A stretch of 64,000 nucleotides of DNA, taken from contig NZ_CP017921.1 of NCBI RefSeq assembly GCF_001889405.1, forward strand, positions 262,057-326,056, given 5' to 3'. The stretch comes from Methanohalophilus halophilus. Lineage in GTDB: Archaea; Halobacteriota; Methanosarcinia; Methanosarcinales; Methanosarcinaceae. Every line of letters begins with the position of its first letter. Within the stretch, counting starts at the first letter, position 1. Positions 45,545 through 57,528 of this stretch are shown here, piece by piece. Position numbers and translations under genes: made by a program. The notes under the pieces were generated by a model. It was not told the origin of the DNA, made no database searches, and saw only the letters and a list, made by a program, of their open reading frames with translations.

Positions 45545-48154
45545 ATGGACCTGAATAATTTCACACAGAAAGCCCAGGAGGCAATACAAAATTCCCGCAC
45601 CATTGCTGCAAGATATTATCATCAGCAGATTGATGCGGAGCATCTATTCCTTTCTCTTTTGGAACAAAGGGAAGGGCTTGTGCCTTCTCTGCTTGACAAG
45701 ATGAACATTTCCAGTGCAATGGTTAAAGAACAACTCGAAAAACACATGTCAGGGCTTCCGCAAGTTTCAGGTCCTGGGAGTGAGAATGTTTACTTCACAC
45801 AGAAAGCCATCCGGGTACTGGATAATGCTGCATCCCTGGCAGGCAAGATGGGTGACGAGTATACCAGTGTAGAGCACATACTGGTATCCCTGGTCCGGGA
45901 AAAGGACAGTTACAGCAAGGAACTGCTCGAGGAATTCGGGGCAGATGAAGAGCGCCTGAATCAGGCGATCAAGGAAATCAGGGGGAATCGCAGAGTGACA
46001 TCAGAAAACCCGGAGGATACATATGAACCTCTGGAAAAATACGGCATAGATTTTACAGAACTTGCCAATCAGGGGAAACTTGACCCGGTAATAGGCAGGG
46101 ACCATGAGATCAGGCATACGATAGAAATACTGTCCCGGCGCAGGAAGAATAACCCGGTACTCATCGGAGAGGCAGGTGTGGGCAAGACCGCCATTGTAGA
46201 AGGACTGGCGCAGCGTATTGCAAAAAAGGATGTCCCCGATGCAATGAAGAACAAACGTATTGTGGCCCTGGACATGGGTTCCCTGGTCGCAGGAGCCAAG
46301 TTCCGGGGAGAATTTGAGGAAAGGCTCAAGGCAGTCCTGAAGGAAGTAGCCGAATCTGAAGGCCAGATTATACTGTTCATCGATGAGTTGCACACCATTG
46401 TAGGAGCAGGAGCCACTGAAGGTGCAATGGATGCAGGCAATCTGCTCAAACCTATGCTAGCCAGGGGAGAACTGCACTGTATAGGTGCAACCACCCTTGA
46501 TGAATACCGGAAATACATCGAGAAAGATGCAGCCCTGGAACGCAGGTTCATGCCAGTGATGGTGAACGCTCCGGATGTCGAGAACACCATCTCTATTTTG
46601 AGGGGTCTGAAAGAAAAATATGAGGTTCATCACGGGGTTCGTCTCAAGGACAGTGCCCTTGTGGCAGCTGCTGTCCTGAGTGATCGGTATATCTCGGACA
46701 GGTTTTTGCCCGACAAAGCCATTGACTTGCTGGACGAGGCAGCATCGAAGGTTAAGACTGCCATCGACAGCAAACCGGCCAGTCTGGATGAAGCTGACAG
46801 GAAACTTATGCAACTTGAGATCGAGAAGGAAGCCCTGAAAAAGGAAAAGGATGCTGCTTCAAAAGAAAGGCTGCAGAGCCTGGAGAAAGAGATCTCAGAA
46901 ATCCGGGCCGAATCCGATGCAATGCGCACTCGCTGGGAAAACGAGAAGGCCACTATTGCAAAACTGAACAGCCTCAAAGAGCAGATTGATGATACCAAGA
47001 CCCAGCTGGAACTGGCAGAGACAGAAGGCGATTTTGAAAAAGCATCCCGCCTGAAATATGGTACCCTGGTCCCCCTGCAACATGAATACGAGGAAGAGGA
47101 AAACCGCCTGAAGGAAAAGCAAACCAATATGCTGCTCAAGGAAGAGGTGGATGAAGAAGATATCGCATATGTAGTCAGTGAGTGGACCAGAATCCCGGTT
47201 ACCAGACTCATGGAGGGAGAACGGGAAAAACTGGTGTATCTGGAAGATCGCCTGCATGAAAGAGTGATAGGCCAGAACGAGGCAGTAAAAGCCGTTTCAG
47301 ATGCTGTGATCCGTGCCCATGCAGGTATCAAGGACCCCCGCCGGCCAATAGGCAGTTTCATCTTCCTGGGACCTACCGGCGTGGGTAAGACCGAACTCGC
47401 CAAAGCTCTTGCCAATGAACTTTTCGATAGCGAAGATCATATGATCCGCATTGATATGTCCGAGTACATGGAAAAACACACAGTTGCAAGGCTTATCGGT
47501 GCGCCGCCGGGCTACATCGGTCATGAGGAAGGGGGCCAGCTTACCGAAGCCGTACGCAGGAATCCCTATTCAGTCGTCCTGTTTGATGAGATCGAAAAAG
47601 CCCATCACGATGTATTCAATATCATGCTCCAGTTGCTCGATGACGGCAGACTGACCGATTCAAAGGGCAGGACTGTGGATTTCAAGAATACGATAGTGAT
47701 CATGACCTCCAACATCTGTGTGGATTACGCCATCTCCAAACTGGAAGAGGGAGTTGCCTACAGCAAGATGCAGGAGACGGCCATGAACGAACTTACCAAA
47801 CACTTCAGGCCGGAATTCCTCAACCGTATCGACGAGATCGCCATATTCCGCGCCCTTACCAAGGACCAGCTGACATACATCGTGGATATCAAGATAGAGG
47901 ACCTCGTGCAGAGGCTCAAAGAGCGCAGGATCGATCTTGAAATCACCGCCCGGGCGAAGAAATACCTGGGGGATGCTGGCTACAGTGAGACATATGGTGC
48001 GAGACCACTGAAAAGGGTCATCCAAAACGAACTAGAAACCGAAATCGGCAAACGTATTGTCAGCGCAGAGGTTATGGAATCCGATACTGTTGTTGTCGAT
48101 GCCGATGAGCGTGGCCTTAGCTTTGAGGTCAGAAAGGGAGAAGAACATACATAA
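45545..48154 (+). CDS. clpB: Disaggregase ClpB
   Basis: 869 residues. N-terminal Clp_N repeats ([20 protein letters not shown]), NBD1 with Walker [14 protein letters not shown] near residue 207 and Walker B LFIDELHT, a long coiled-coil middle domain (about 400-530, [20 protein letters not shown] region), and NBD2 with [14 protein letters not shown] near 600. The C-terminal D2-small domain is complete. ClpB threads aggregated proteins and needs DnaK/DnaJ/GrpE, which are not in this window. Another bacterial-origin chaperone. GGAGG is eight bases before ATG 45545; the TATA box is near 45498-45508. Confidence 0.97.
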   Translation: MDLNNFTQKAQEAIQNSRTIAARYYHQQIDAEHLFLSLLEQREGLVPSLLDKMNISSAMVKEQLEKHMSGLPQVSGPGSENVYFTQKAIRVLDNAASLAGKMGDEYTSVEHILVSLVREKDSYSKELLEEFGADEERLNQAIKEIRGNRRVTSENPEDTYEPLEKYGIDFTELANQGKLDPVIGRDHEIRHTIEILSRRRKNNPVLIGEAGVGKTAIVEGLAQRIAKKDVPDAMKNKRIVALDMGSLVAGAKFRGEFEERLKAVLKEVAESEGQIILFIDELHTIVGAGATEGAMDAGNLLKPMLARGELHCIGATTLDEYRKYIEKDAALERRFMPVMVNAPDVENTISILRGLKEKYEVHHGVRLKDSALVAAAVLSDRYISDRFLPDKAIDLLDEAASKVKTAIDSKPASLDEADRKLMQLEIEKEALKKEKDAASKERLQSLEKEISEIRAESDAMRTRWENEKATIAKLNSLKEQIDDTKTQLELAETEGDFEKASRLKYGTLVPLQHEYEEEENRLKEKQTNMLLKEEVDEEDIAYVVSEWTRIPVTRLMEGEREKLVYLEDRLHERVIGQNEAVKAVSDAVIRAHAGIKDPRRPIGSFIFLGPTGVGKTELAKALANELFDSEDHMIRIDMSEYMEKHTVARLIGAPPGYIGHEEGGQLTEAVRRNPYSVVLFDEIEKAHHDVFNIMLQLLDDGRLTDSKGRTVDFKNTIVIMTSNICVDYAISKLEEGVAYSKMQETAMNELTKHFRPEFLNRIDEIAIFRALTKDQLTYIVDIKIEDLVQRLKERRIDLEITARAKKYLGDAGYSETYGARPLKRVIQNELETEIGKRIVSAEVMESDTVVVDADERGLSFEVRKGEEHT

Positions 48155-48193
48155 GCTCCCTTTTCTTTTTTTTAATTAATTAAACCACTTAAC

Positions 48194-48877
48194 TCATTTT
48201 TCATAATACTGCCTGGGAATCCTCATTATCGGAGATTCCAGGTACAGCATCAGGGATAAAAACAGGATAGTGGAGAATATCCACATATAGGAATTAAGCA
48301 GGAAATAGGACAGTATTGTTGAGAAAAAGAGTATTGATACAGCACCCATGGCCCTGGGACCGCGAAGTTTGGGATAAGGATGATCACTGATCATTAGATA
48401 GCACAACAGCACGACCAGACCGAAGATAACCCAGGTATAGATATATTGAGGGGCAAGCAGGACATAGGATGATAAAACCACAGCAGAAGCCGTGATTGGC
48501 AAACCTTCAAAATCCGGGATTGTTTTTTTCTTAGTGTTGAAACGGGCAAGCCGCAATATTCCACAAACCAGATACATGCAGGCAAAAAAACCCGCTGCGT
48601 ATCGCAGGGGACCTGATATACTTAAAAAGATCAGACATGCAGGAGCCACTCCGAAAGAAACAGCATCTGCAAGGGAATCAAGGTATTCCCCCATTGGACC
48701 CTGACTTATGGTGCGTGCCAGATAACCATCCATCCCATCGGCTACCGCTGCAACCAGTACAAAAATAAAACCCAGCTTAATCTGTCCGCTGAAGGCCGCG
48801 AAAATAGCCAAAAGTCCGAAAACAGCATTTGTCAACGTCATTATGTCCGGCAGGACCAGATCCTTGAAGATATCCAT
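48194..48877 (-). CDS. pssA: Archaetidylserine synthase (PssA-type CDP-alcohol transferase)
   Basis: 227 residues, about six membrane helices. The CDP-alcohol motif is VADGMDGYLARTISQGPMGEYLDSLADAVSFG read in two parts (DGxxAR...GxxxDxxxD) near residue 45-75. It exchanges serine onto CDP-archaeol. Overall it matches PssA, with IPDFEGLPITASA and DHPYPKLRGPRAMG typical. Three bases downstream of asd in one operon with the archaeosortase. Together they make the ethanolamine headgroup lipid archaetidylethanolamine. Confidence 0.92.
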   Translation of the reverse strand: MDIFKDLVLPDIMTLTNAVFGLLAIFAAFSGQIKLGFIFVLVAAVADGMDGYLARTISQGPMGEYLDSLADAVSFGVAPACLIFLSISGPLRYAAGFFACMYLVCGILRLARFNTKKKTIPDFEGLPITASAVVLSSYVLLAPQYIYTWVIFGLVVLLCYLMISDHPYPKLRGPRAMGAVSILFFSTILSYFLLNSYMWIFSTILFLSLMLYLESPIMRIPRQYYEK

Positions 48878-48880
48878 CCA

Positions 48881-49582
48881 TTACCTCTCATGATGTGGAG
48901 TTTTTGCAATTTTTGTATCACCTGCATATACCTTATCCCCTTTACTGACACAAATATCAAATCCTTCAGGGATAGTAACATCCACCCGGGACCCCAGCCG
49001 TATCATTCCAATTTTTTCTCCCTGCAGGATTTCATCCCCTTCCTCCACATAAGTAACTATCCTGCGTGCCAGGAAACCGGCTATCTGGGTTACTTCTATT
49101 TTTCCTACGGATGTCTGCAGCTGAATATTTGTTCTCTCGTTGCGTGAGGAATCCTTGGTAAATGCCGGTAGATAACTTCCTTTGAAGTGTTTTACAGATA
49201 AAACTTTACCGCAAAAAGGAGCGCGATTGACATGAACATTGTTAAGGTTCATGAAAATGCAAACCTTACGACCCCTGATATCCGAAATTTTACCATCAGC
49301 CGGGGCAAGGATACAGCTTTTACAGAGAGTAGAATCCCGCTTAGGATCACGGAAAAAGAAAACAAAAAATACTGTCAGCAACCCAAACCCAAAAGTGGAG
49401 TAGAGGAATATTTGCCAGCCGGAAAACAGGCTCAAAAAGAAAGTGTTTCCCCCCAGCAGAGGGACATCCAGCATTGATTGAACGGTAAATATCTGCAATC
49501 GCGAAGTTACATACATAAATCCCATTGCAATTGTGAGCAATGAGGCCGTAAAGACCCAGCTATGAGAACCTTTTGCAAGCAT
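48881..49582 (-). CDS. asd: Archaetidylserine decarboxylase
   Basis: 233 residues of the short phosphatidylserine-decarboxylase family. N-terminal membrane segments (residues 10-30 and about 45-70), LAPADGKISDIRG, FMNLNNVHVNRAPFCGKV, and the self-cleavage site in MIRLGSRVDVTIP near 200, where Gly-Ser is split to give the pyruvoyl cofactor. It removes CO2 from archaetidylserine. It begins directly at the stop of the archaeosortase gene, so the operon reads artA-asd-pssA. Confidence 0.92.
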   Translation of the reverse strand: MLAKGSHSWVFTASLLTIAMGFMYVTSRLQIFTVQSMLDVPLLGGNTFFLSLFSGWQIFLYSTFGFGLLTVFFVFFFRDPKRDSTLCKSCILAPADGKISDIRGRKVCIFMNLNNVHVNRAPFCGKVLSVKHFKGSYLPAFTKDSSRNERTNIQLQTSVGKIEVTQIAGFLARRIVTYVEEGDEILQGEKIGMIRLGSRVDVTIPEGFDICVSKGDKVYAGDTKIAKTPHHER

Positions 49583-50404
49583 TTACCTGTTTCCTGCAAT
49601 TTTATCAATAATGTCCTTTAACCTGAATCTTGAAAGGGACACAAGCCCATCAATCAGGTCGAAGAGCTGGGGAAGAATCTTCAGGACAGCATAGCCAATT
49701 ACAAAGAGGGCTACCGCCGAACCCATCTTGGCAATCATATGGTGGGCGATCTCAAAACTTTCTGCACCAAACCATTGCTCTCCATAAGCTATAATTACAA
49801 AAACATCACGAAAAATATTCAGTATATAGATAACCGGTACTGAAACCATAAATGCCTGGAACAACTTAGAAGCAGGAGCCCTGACAGAAGCAATCAGGCC
49901 GCAAAAGAGGGCAATACTTTCAATGGCAGTACAGGCAAGGATAATCTCCACTGTATAGCCATTATAGGAAATCAGGTTCCAGGAATCCTGAGTAACTTCA
50001 TAGCCCAGAGAACCGAGAAGCCAGGTTATGTTATCTGTAACGCCAGCAATGATCCAGTAATTAAGTGAAGGCAACTGAGCAAAAGGAAAATAGAAAAAAG
50101 AACCTATTGCAGTCGCGCTGGTCACCATTGAAGTAATATCCAGATTCGCAACCGGCAGGGTGTTTGACCTGTATTCGTCTATCATTGAGTAGGCCATCAT
50201 AAGACAGAAACAGGCAATCATTATTGTAAGGAATACATTGAAATAATCGTAAATTTCCATGTAATGGATTGGCTGGTAAGCCCAGTGTGCACCAAAAGTA
50301 ATCCATCCAAAAGCGCCTATCATTTTACGATAGGATAATTTACCGGGAAGAATAGCTGAAAGAATCATTAATCCTATTGCTATCAATAAAATGTAGTCTG
50401 TCAT
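49583..50404 (-). CDS. artA: Archaeosortase A
   Basis: 273 residues, seven or eight transmembrane helices. Catalytic triad of the exosortase/archaeosortase family: C158 in IILACTAIESIALFCG, R199 in NIFRDVFVIIAYG, and H221/H222 in EIAHHMIAKMGS. ArtA cleaves C-terminal PGF-CTERM signals and attaches archaeal lipid to exported proteins such as the S-layer glycoprotein. In haloarchaea the lipid comes through PssA and PssD, so the adjacency with asd and pssA is meaningful. The start ATG 50404 is divergent from the nudix gene. Confidence 0.9.
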   Translation of the reverse strand: MTDYILLIAIGLMILSAILPGKLSYRKMIGAFGWITFGAHWAYQPIHYMEIYDYFNVFLTIMIACFCLMMAYSMIDEYRSNTLPVANLDITSMVTSATAIGSFFYFPFAQLPSLNYWIIAGVTDNITWLLGSLGYEVTQDSWNLISYNGYTVEIILACTAIESIALFCGLIASVRAPASKLFQAFMVSVPVIYILNIFRDVFVIIAYGEQWFGAESFEIAHHMIAKMGSAVALFVIGYAVLKILPQLFDLIDGLVSLSRFRLKDIIDKIAGNR

Positions 50405-50469
50405 TTTGGAAGCACCTTAATAAGTATCCAATCTTAATATAGTATCTATCCTATTAAGGTTTTGTCAGA

Positions 50470-50886
50470 ATGAGACCAAAAACACCCCTACTGACAGTCG
50501 ATGGCGTAATCATATTAAACGGGAAGATAGTACTTATTAAAAGGAAAAATGAACCTTACAGGGGATCGTTTGCCCTGCCGGGTGGTTTTGTAGAGATTGG
50601 CGAAACCACAGAAGAAGCGGTAAAGAGAGAAGTAATGGAAGAAACGGGCCTTCTAATCGAAATACTCAAATTAGTTGGTGTATATTCAGACCCTTCCCGT
50701 GATCCCAGGGGTCACACAGTATCCGTGGCCTACCTTGCAGTAGGCAAAGGCGAACCAAGGGCAGATACAGATGCTGCAGAAGTTGGATGTTTTGATCCCG
50801 ACAGTCTGCCAGGACTCGCTTTTGACCACCAGCGGATTCTAAATGATGCAGGAGATGATATTGATGGAATTTTGTCCAAAATGTAA
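50470..50886 (+). CDS. Nudix hydrolase
   Basis: 138 residues. Nudix box [24 protein letters not shown] near residues 38-61 is complete (GX5EX7REUXEEXGU). The sequence resembles ADP-ribose pyrophosphatase/MutT-like enzymes that remove nucleoside diphosphate derivatives. [20 protein letters not shown] follows, typical of ADP-ribose-type relatives. It overlaps the tfs gene by 23 bases, so the two are co-translated. Substrate not fixed. Confidence 0.92.
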   Translation: MRPKTPLLTVDGVIILNGKIVLIKRKNEPYRGSFALPGGFVEIGETTEEAVKREVMEETGLLIEILKLVGVYSDPSRDPRGHTVSVAYLAVGKGEPRADTDAAEVGCFDPDSLPGLAFDHQRILNDAGDDIDGILSKM

Positions 50887-51178
50887 GAGTATGATGTTTC
50901 CCAGCGACGGGGACCTTAAGTGTCGCAAATGTGGATATGAGAAAAGCAGGGAAGAAGGCGCAGAAACCATGGTTTCAAAAACCAAGCGTGATGAACGTGA
51001 GGTTACAGTGCTTGAGGAAAATGTCGATGAAGGGTTACCTACAACACTTGTCCAGTGTCCGGAATGTGGAAATAACAAAGCATACTGGTGGATGCGACAA
51101 CTACGTTCAGCAGATGAATCGGAGACCAGATTCTTTAAGTGCACAAAATGCAGTTATACCTGGAGAGAATATGACTGA
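50864..51178 (+). CDS. tfs: Transcription elongation factor TFS
   Basis: 104 residues from ATG 50864 ([20 protein letters not shown]); GGAGATGAT four bases before it settles the start inside the nudix gene. The N-terminal zinc ribbon has CPKC...CRKC, and the C-terminal TFIIS-like ribbon has CPEC...CTKC. The catalytic acidic pair is in [16 protein letters not shown] rescues backtracked RNA polymerase by stimulating RNA cleavage. Followed by pcn after 83 bases. Confidence 0.95.
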   Translation: MEFCPKCKSMMFPSDGDLKCRKCGYEKSREEGAETMVSKTKRDEREVTVLEENVDEGLPTTLVQCPECGNNKAYWWMRQLRSADESETRFFKCTKCSYTWREYD

Positions 51179-51261
51179 TATCCTCCGACAAAATAAAAAC
51201 TTATATAACCTGTCGCGTATAATGATTTTCAGATTTTAAAATAATCAGGCGGAGCGACAAA

Positions 51262-51999
51262 ATGTTAGAGGCAACAATTGATGCATCACTTCTGAAAGAT
51301 TCCATTGAATCATTATCTGTATTGGTTGACGAAGCCCGAGTACACATCTCACCCGAAGGTATAGGCGTGAAAGCTGTGGACCCGGCCAACGTTGCCATGG
51401 TCAGCTTTGAACTTCAGGCTGATGCCTTTGATGAATACCAGGCAGAGGAAAGCGAGATCGGATTGGACCTTACAAGAGTACTGGACATATTGGGTGTCGC
51501 AGAAAAAACGGACAAAGTGAAGATGAAGCTGGAAGAGGATTCCAGGAAACTCTCCATAAGCATTGGCGGAATATCATATACACTTACATTGCTTGACCCG
51601 TCTACAATCCGTGCAGAACCCAGGATCCCACAGCTCGAACTGCCTGCAGAGATCGTTGTGAACGGTAAAGGATTCAGCAGGACCGTTAAAGCAGCCGAAA
51701 AAATAAGTGACCATATGTCAATGGGAGTTGAAGGAGAAACCTTCTTCCTGGAAGCAGAAGGCGACACAGATCGTATGCGTCAGGAAATGCCCCGTGATGA
51801 ACTGATAAGCATCACACCGGGACCTGCACGATCATTGTTTTCCCTGGATTATCTTTCAGACATCGTTAAACCTGCCTCCAAATCCAATGAGGTAACCCTC
51901 CAGATAGGAAATGATTTCCCTATCAAGATAAATTTTGAAATTGCAGGTGGAAGGGGTAAGGTCGGATACCTGCTGGCCCCCAGAATAGAGTCTGAGTAA
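51262..51999 (+). CDS. pcn: DNA polymerase sliding clamp PCNA
   Basis: 245 residues, the standard size for the archaeal homotrimer. Motifs MLEATIDASLLKDSIESLSV, VHISPEGIGVKAVDPANVAM, LDLTRVLDILG and the C-terminal YLLAPRIESE. The interdomain loop and IDCL are where PIP-box partners such as RfcL (QKTLFDF) bind. It encircles DNA for polymerases, ligase and nucleases. priL begins 3 bases after its stop, and tfs precedes it, so replication and transcription factors share an operon. Confidence 0.97.
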   Translation: MLEATIDASLLKDSIESLSVLVDEARVHISPEGIGVKAVDPANVAMVSFELQADAFDEYQAEESEIGLDLTRVLDILGVAEKTDKVKMKLEEDSRKLSISIGGISYTLTLLDPSTIRAEPRIPQLELPAEIVVNGKGFSRTVKAAEKISDHMSMGVEGETFFLEAEGDTDRMRQEMPRDELISITPGPARSLFSLDYLSDIVKPASKSNEVTLQIGNDFPIKINFEIAGGRGKVGYLLAPRIESE

Positions 52000-52002
52000 A
52001 TT

Positions 52003-53058
52003 ATGGAAAGGGCAGAACTTGCGCTGTACCCCTTTACATCCGCCGCTTCGCAATATGTCGGAGAACTGGATTTTGATCTGGATCGCCTTATAAATTCAAG
52101 AGCGTTCCAATCAGCCAGACTCAGGGGTGAGGAAAGATTAATCCAGTCTCTGACCTCGGGCATCAGTAAACCCTCCCTCACAAATACAGATGAGGGACGG
52201 GTACTCACAGAACTTCTTTCCTACCCTTATGCAAGGATACTCGTATCCTGCCTGAACGATCCCTACCTTAACCGAAAATATTCTCACGCTGAAGCCGAAG
52301 CTGCATATTCCCTGCTGTTAGAGAGAGAAGATTTTTTTCTCAGGGAAATAGGAGAAGAATTCGGAATCCATGCCAAACAGCATGAAAGAGGCTTCCATCT
52401 ACACTTTGCGGATTTTTTGAAATATTCCACAACCCTCAAAGCAATTGAGTGGAAACTGATAAACCAGAGAATGGTACATGGCAAAGTTTTTGTTGAAAGA
52501 AAAGATTTTGCCCGATTGCTGCAGGAAGCAATCAAAAAAAGTATTCATGACAGCCTTCCCCTCAAAGTTCCCGAGAAGACCTGCACAGATTGCTCAGGTG
52601 CACTGTCAAGATTGAAGGAACTACTCCAGCAAAAGAAAGGTGATATTGAAAGTGGACAGATCGGAGAAGTAGACAGTAAACTGTTTCCTCCCTGCATCAA
52701 TTATGCCATCAATAATGTTCGTACAGGGGTAAACCTTGCTCATTCAATGCGTTTTGCAATGACTTCCTTTTTGACAGGTATTGGCATGACAGTGGATGAT
52801 ATAATCAACATGTTCAATGTATCCCCGGATTTTGATGAAGAAAAAACAAGATACCAGATTGAACATATTGCTGGTTCCTCAGGTACAAAATATACTCCTC
52901 CCTCATGCAGCACCATGAAGACTTACGGCAATTGCCATGGAGCTGATGAGCTTTGCAAGAGAATCAACCATCCCCTGAACTATTACCGCAGGAAAATGTG
53001 GTATAAAAATAAATTTAAAAAGCCTGCAAATACAAAAGAAAAGAAAGAGACAGAGTAA
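52003..53058 (+). CDS. priL: DNA primase large subunit
   Basis: 351 residues. The N-terminal part is mostly helical; the C-terminal half bears the cluster cysteines FPPCINYAIN, PSCSTMKTYGNCHG and ELCKRINHPLNYY, consistent with a [4Fe-4S] in eukaryote-like PriL. It regulates the small catalytic subunit (not encoded here) in primer synthesis. ATG 52003 follows pcn directly. A C-terminal Lys-rich tail (KNKFKKPANTKEKKE) is present. Confidence 0.95.
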   Translation: MERAELALYPFTSAASQYVGELDFDLDRLINSRAFQSARLRGEERLIQSLTSGISKPSLTNTDEGRVLTELLSYPYARILVSCLNDPYLNRKYSHAEAEAAYSLLLEREDFFLREIGEEFGIHAKQHERGFHLHFADFLKYSTTLKAIEWKLINQRMVHGKVFVERKDFARLLQEAIKKSIHDSLPLKVPEKTCTDCSGALSRLKELLQQKKGDIESGQIGEVDSKLFPPCINYAINNVRTGVNLAHSMRFAMTSFLTGIGMTVDDIINMFNVSPDFDEEKTRYQIEHIAGSSGTKYTPPSCSTMKTYGNCHGADELCKRINHPLNYYRRKMWYKNKFKKPANTKEKKETE

Positions 53059-53082
53059 CTGGCATAAATCATATCACTCGTC

Positions 53083-55838
<2,756 letters not shown>

Positions 55839-55845
55839 TTATACC

Positions 55846-57225
55846 TCAATTGACATTAAGGTTATATTTTACTGCTATTTCCTTAAATGCATCTGAAAGA
55901 TAGTCTATCTTTTCCCTGCTGAGACCATAGGTGTTAAGTTTCCATGCCCTGGTGGCGCCCGGGAACATCCCTACAACCCCTAGTTGTGAAAGTTCATCAC
56001 TCAGGAAGAATCCACGGCGTTTGTGCTCCTTTGCCACTTTATCGAAGGTCTGTGTTGTATCCACTTTGGTCAGTGTGTGTCTTCGCGGGTACTCAGAAAT
56101 CACCTTATTGCCTTCTATTTTCAAGAACTCTTCCATGAAACGGTTGGAATTGCGGACTTGCTCATCCCATTTCTGTGTACGTTTTTTCACATGTGGGAAT
56201 GAGGCCATCATGGCAAGCAAGGTACCTCCCATAAGAGTACATCCCATCATCTCCACTTCCTTGATGCCAAATTTGCGTCCCGTGACATCTCCTTTCATCC
56301 GGGTTGTGCGAAAAACCAGGTCCGAATATTCATCAGTGGTGGCCAGTATTCCAGAAGGGGCGGGAGAAGCCATACTTTTGTGACCGGAACCGACTACAAA
56401 ATCTGCACCCAGTTTCTTGCCATCGACGGGCATAACACCCACAGTGTATGCACCGTTATAGAGCACCGGTATGTCATAATCATGTGCAATACTGGCGATG
56501 GATTTGATATCATGCTCATTTGCATACTGGTAATCATAGTGGTCTATCATCATCAGCGAGGGATTTTTCCCATCTTCTCCGATAACATCCTCTATCTTTT
56601 CAGCCATTGAGTTAACATCTACCTTGTTTTCACCATCCAGTGGTATTTCCCTGACCTTGCCTCCTGCAGCTTCAACTGCCAGGAATTCCGTGTAGTGAGC
56701 CAGGGATGAAACGATTACCGAATCATCTTTTCCCACAAGAGACGATGTAACTGCCTGGAAACCTCTTCTGGCTCCGGGAACCACCCTGGCGGTATCCATA
56801 TTCACAAAGCTTGCCAGTTCTTCGTGGAAATCAGCAATTGGAGGGCGACTAATTTTGTCTAGACGAAAAGGCTTGCGGCATGAGTCACAGGTAGAATATC
56901 CATCCCCGTAGGATATGAGAGCCTTCCGGGCCTCAGGTGTAAGCCTGCCTGCAGCCTGGATAGGCTGGATGTTTATATTTCCCTCTTCCCTGTACCTCAA
57001 TCCTATACGGTCAACTATTTGGGGAAAATTGGCCTGTTTTTCAGAAGTGCCTTTTTCGAGGTCCTCAATCACCGATTTAAGGTTAGCAGTAGATTTCATG
57101 AATGCATCCTCTTCTCCGGCAGACATACCGTTGGGAAGGGATCGACGAATAATCTCCCGCATATCCTCCAGCTCAAAAAGGGCCTCAAAGGTCTTCTCTA
57201 TCAAATGGTCTTTGGCGCCTTTCAT
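55846..57225 (-). CDS. pscS: Sep-tRNA:Cys-tRNA synthase
   Basis: About 459 residues from ATG 57225 (MKGAKDHLIEKTFEALFEL) with GGAGGA upstream. The frame extends further back only into the tRNA gene. PLP site in VGSGHKSMASPAPSG. Cysteines in YSTCDSCRKPFRL and later cysteines fit the sulfur-relay sites of SepCysS. It converts O-phosphoseryl-tRNA(Cys) to Cys-tRNA(Cys) using a sulfur donor. This is how methanogens make cysteine. The 14-base gap to the tRNA-Cys gene upstream means they are on one transcript. Confidence 0.93.
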   Translation of the reverse strand: MKGAKDHLIEKTFEALFELEDMREIIRRSLPNGMSAGEEDAFMKSTANLKSVIEDLEKGTSEKQANFPQIVDRIGLRYREEGNINIQPIQAAGRLTPEARKALISYGDGYSTCDSCRKPFRLDKISRPPIADFHEELASFVNMDTARVVPGARRGFQAVTSSLVGKDDSVIVSSLAHYTEFLAVEAAGGKVREIPLDGENKVDVNSMAEKIEDVIGEDGKNPSLMMIDHYDYQYANEHDIKSIASIAHDYDIPVLYNGAYTVGVMPVDGKKLGADFVVGSGHKSMASPAPSGILATTDEYSDLVFRTTRMKGDVTGRKFGIKEVEMMGCTLMGGTLLAMMASFPHVKKRTQKWDEQVRNSNRFMEEFLKIEGNKVISEYPRRHTLTKVDTTQTFDKVAKEHKRRGFFLSDELSQLGVVGMFPGATRAWKLNTYGLSREKIDYLSDAFKEIAVKYNLNVN

Positions 57226-57239
57226 TTTCTTCCTCCTAA

Positions 57240-57310
57240 AGGCCGGGGTGAGAATCGAACTCACCTACACCGATCTGCAGTCGGTTGCATAACCGCTCTG
57301 CCACCCGGCC
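57240..57310 (-). tRNA. tRNA-Cys (anticodon GCA), upstream of SepCysS
   Basis: On the minus strand the acceptor GGCCGGG pairs with CCCGGCC, with U as discriminator. Anticodon stem CCGA/TCGG holds loop CTGCAGA, anticodon GCA (complement at 57276-57278). T arm GTGAG-TTCGATT-CTCAC. CCA is not encoded. The ribosome site of SepCysS begins 3 bases after its 3' end, so processing of the tRNA releases the mRNA 5' end. Confidence 0.95.
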
Positions 57311-57370
57311 GGTACGCATCATATATTAATCCACATCATTGCTTTTCCCGATAAGAACCTATGAATAGTT

Positions 57371-57395
57371 GATGAAGACATCTGTCGCCTTCATC
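57371..57395. promoter_or_regulatory. Hairpin in the leader of the tRNA-Cys operon
   Basis: GATGAAG (57371-57377) and CTTCATC (57389-57395), extended by one pair on each side, form an 8-base stem with an 11-base loop. On the plus strand it is followed by six T residues; on the minus strand, where the operon leader runs, it has no T run. It could be an RNA structural element or a terminator for plus-strand transcripts. Confidence 0.35.
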
Positions 57396-57441
57396 ACGTT
57401 TTTTGTGGTGGTTGGTGGTGGCAGGCATCTATCACCTGCAT

Positions 57442-57469
57442 TTCACAATAGTGAATTAACAATTGTGAA
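57442..57469. promoter_or_regulatory. Two abutting TTCAC-N4-GTGAA operator copies
   Basis: TTCACAATAGTGAA (57442-57455) and TTAACAATTGTGAA (57456-57469). They lie 18-45 bases downstream, on the minus strand, of a TATA-like TATATCTATA (complement of 57481-57490), so at the predicted transcript start of the tRNA-Cys operon leader. Confidence 0.55.
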
Positions 57470-57480
57470 TTGTGCTTCCT

Positions 57481-57490
57481 TATAGATATA
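57481..57490 (-). promoter_or_regulatory. Predicted TATA box of the tRNA-Cys/SepCysS operon
   Basis: Read on the minus strand: TATATCTATA. The predicted start, about 25 bases downstream, is near 57460, inside the operator pair. This gives a leader of about 150 bases before the tRNA. Confidence 0.45.
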
Positions 57491-57528
57491 GTTTGTGGAT
57501 GGGAAAGTAAAAAGAAAAAGTAGAACCA

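Noticed and set aside
57321-57330. ATTAATATAT (minus strand) as the promoter of tRNA-Cys
   Set aside because: Its centre is only about 16 bases from the tRNA 5' end, so the start would fall inside the tRNA. The box at 57481-57490 fits better.
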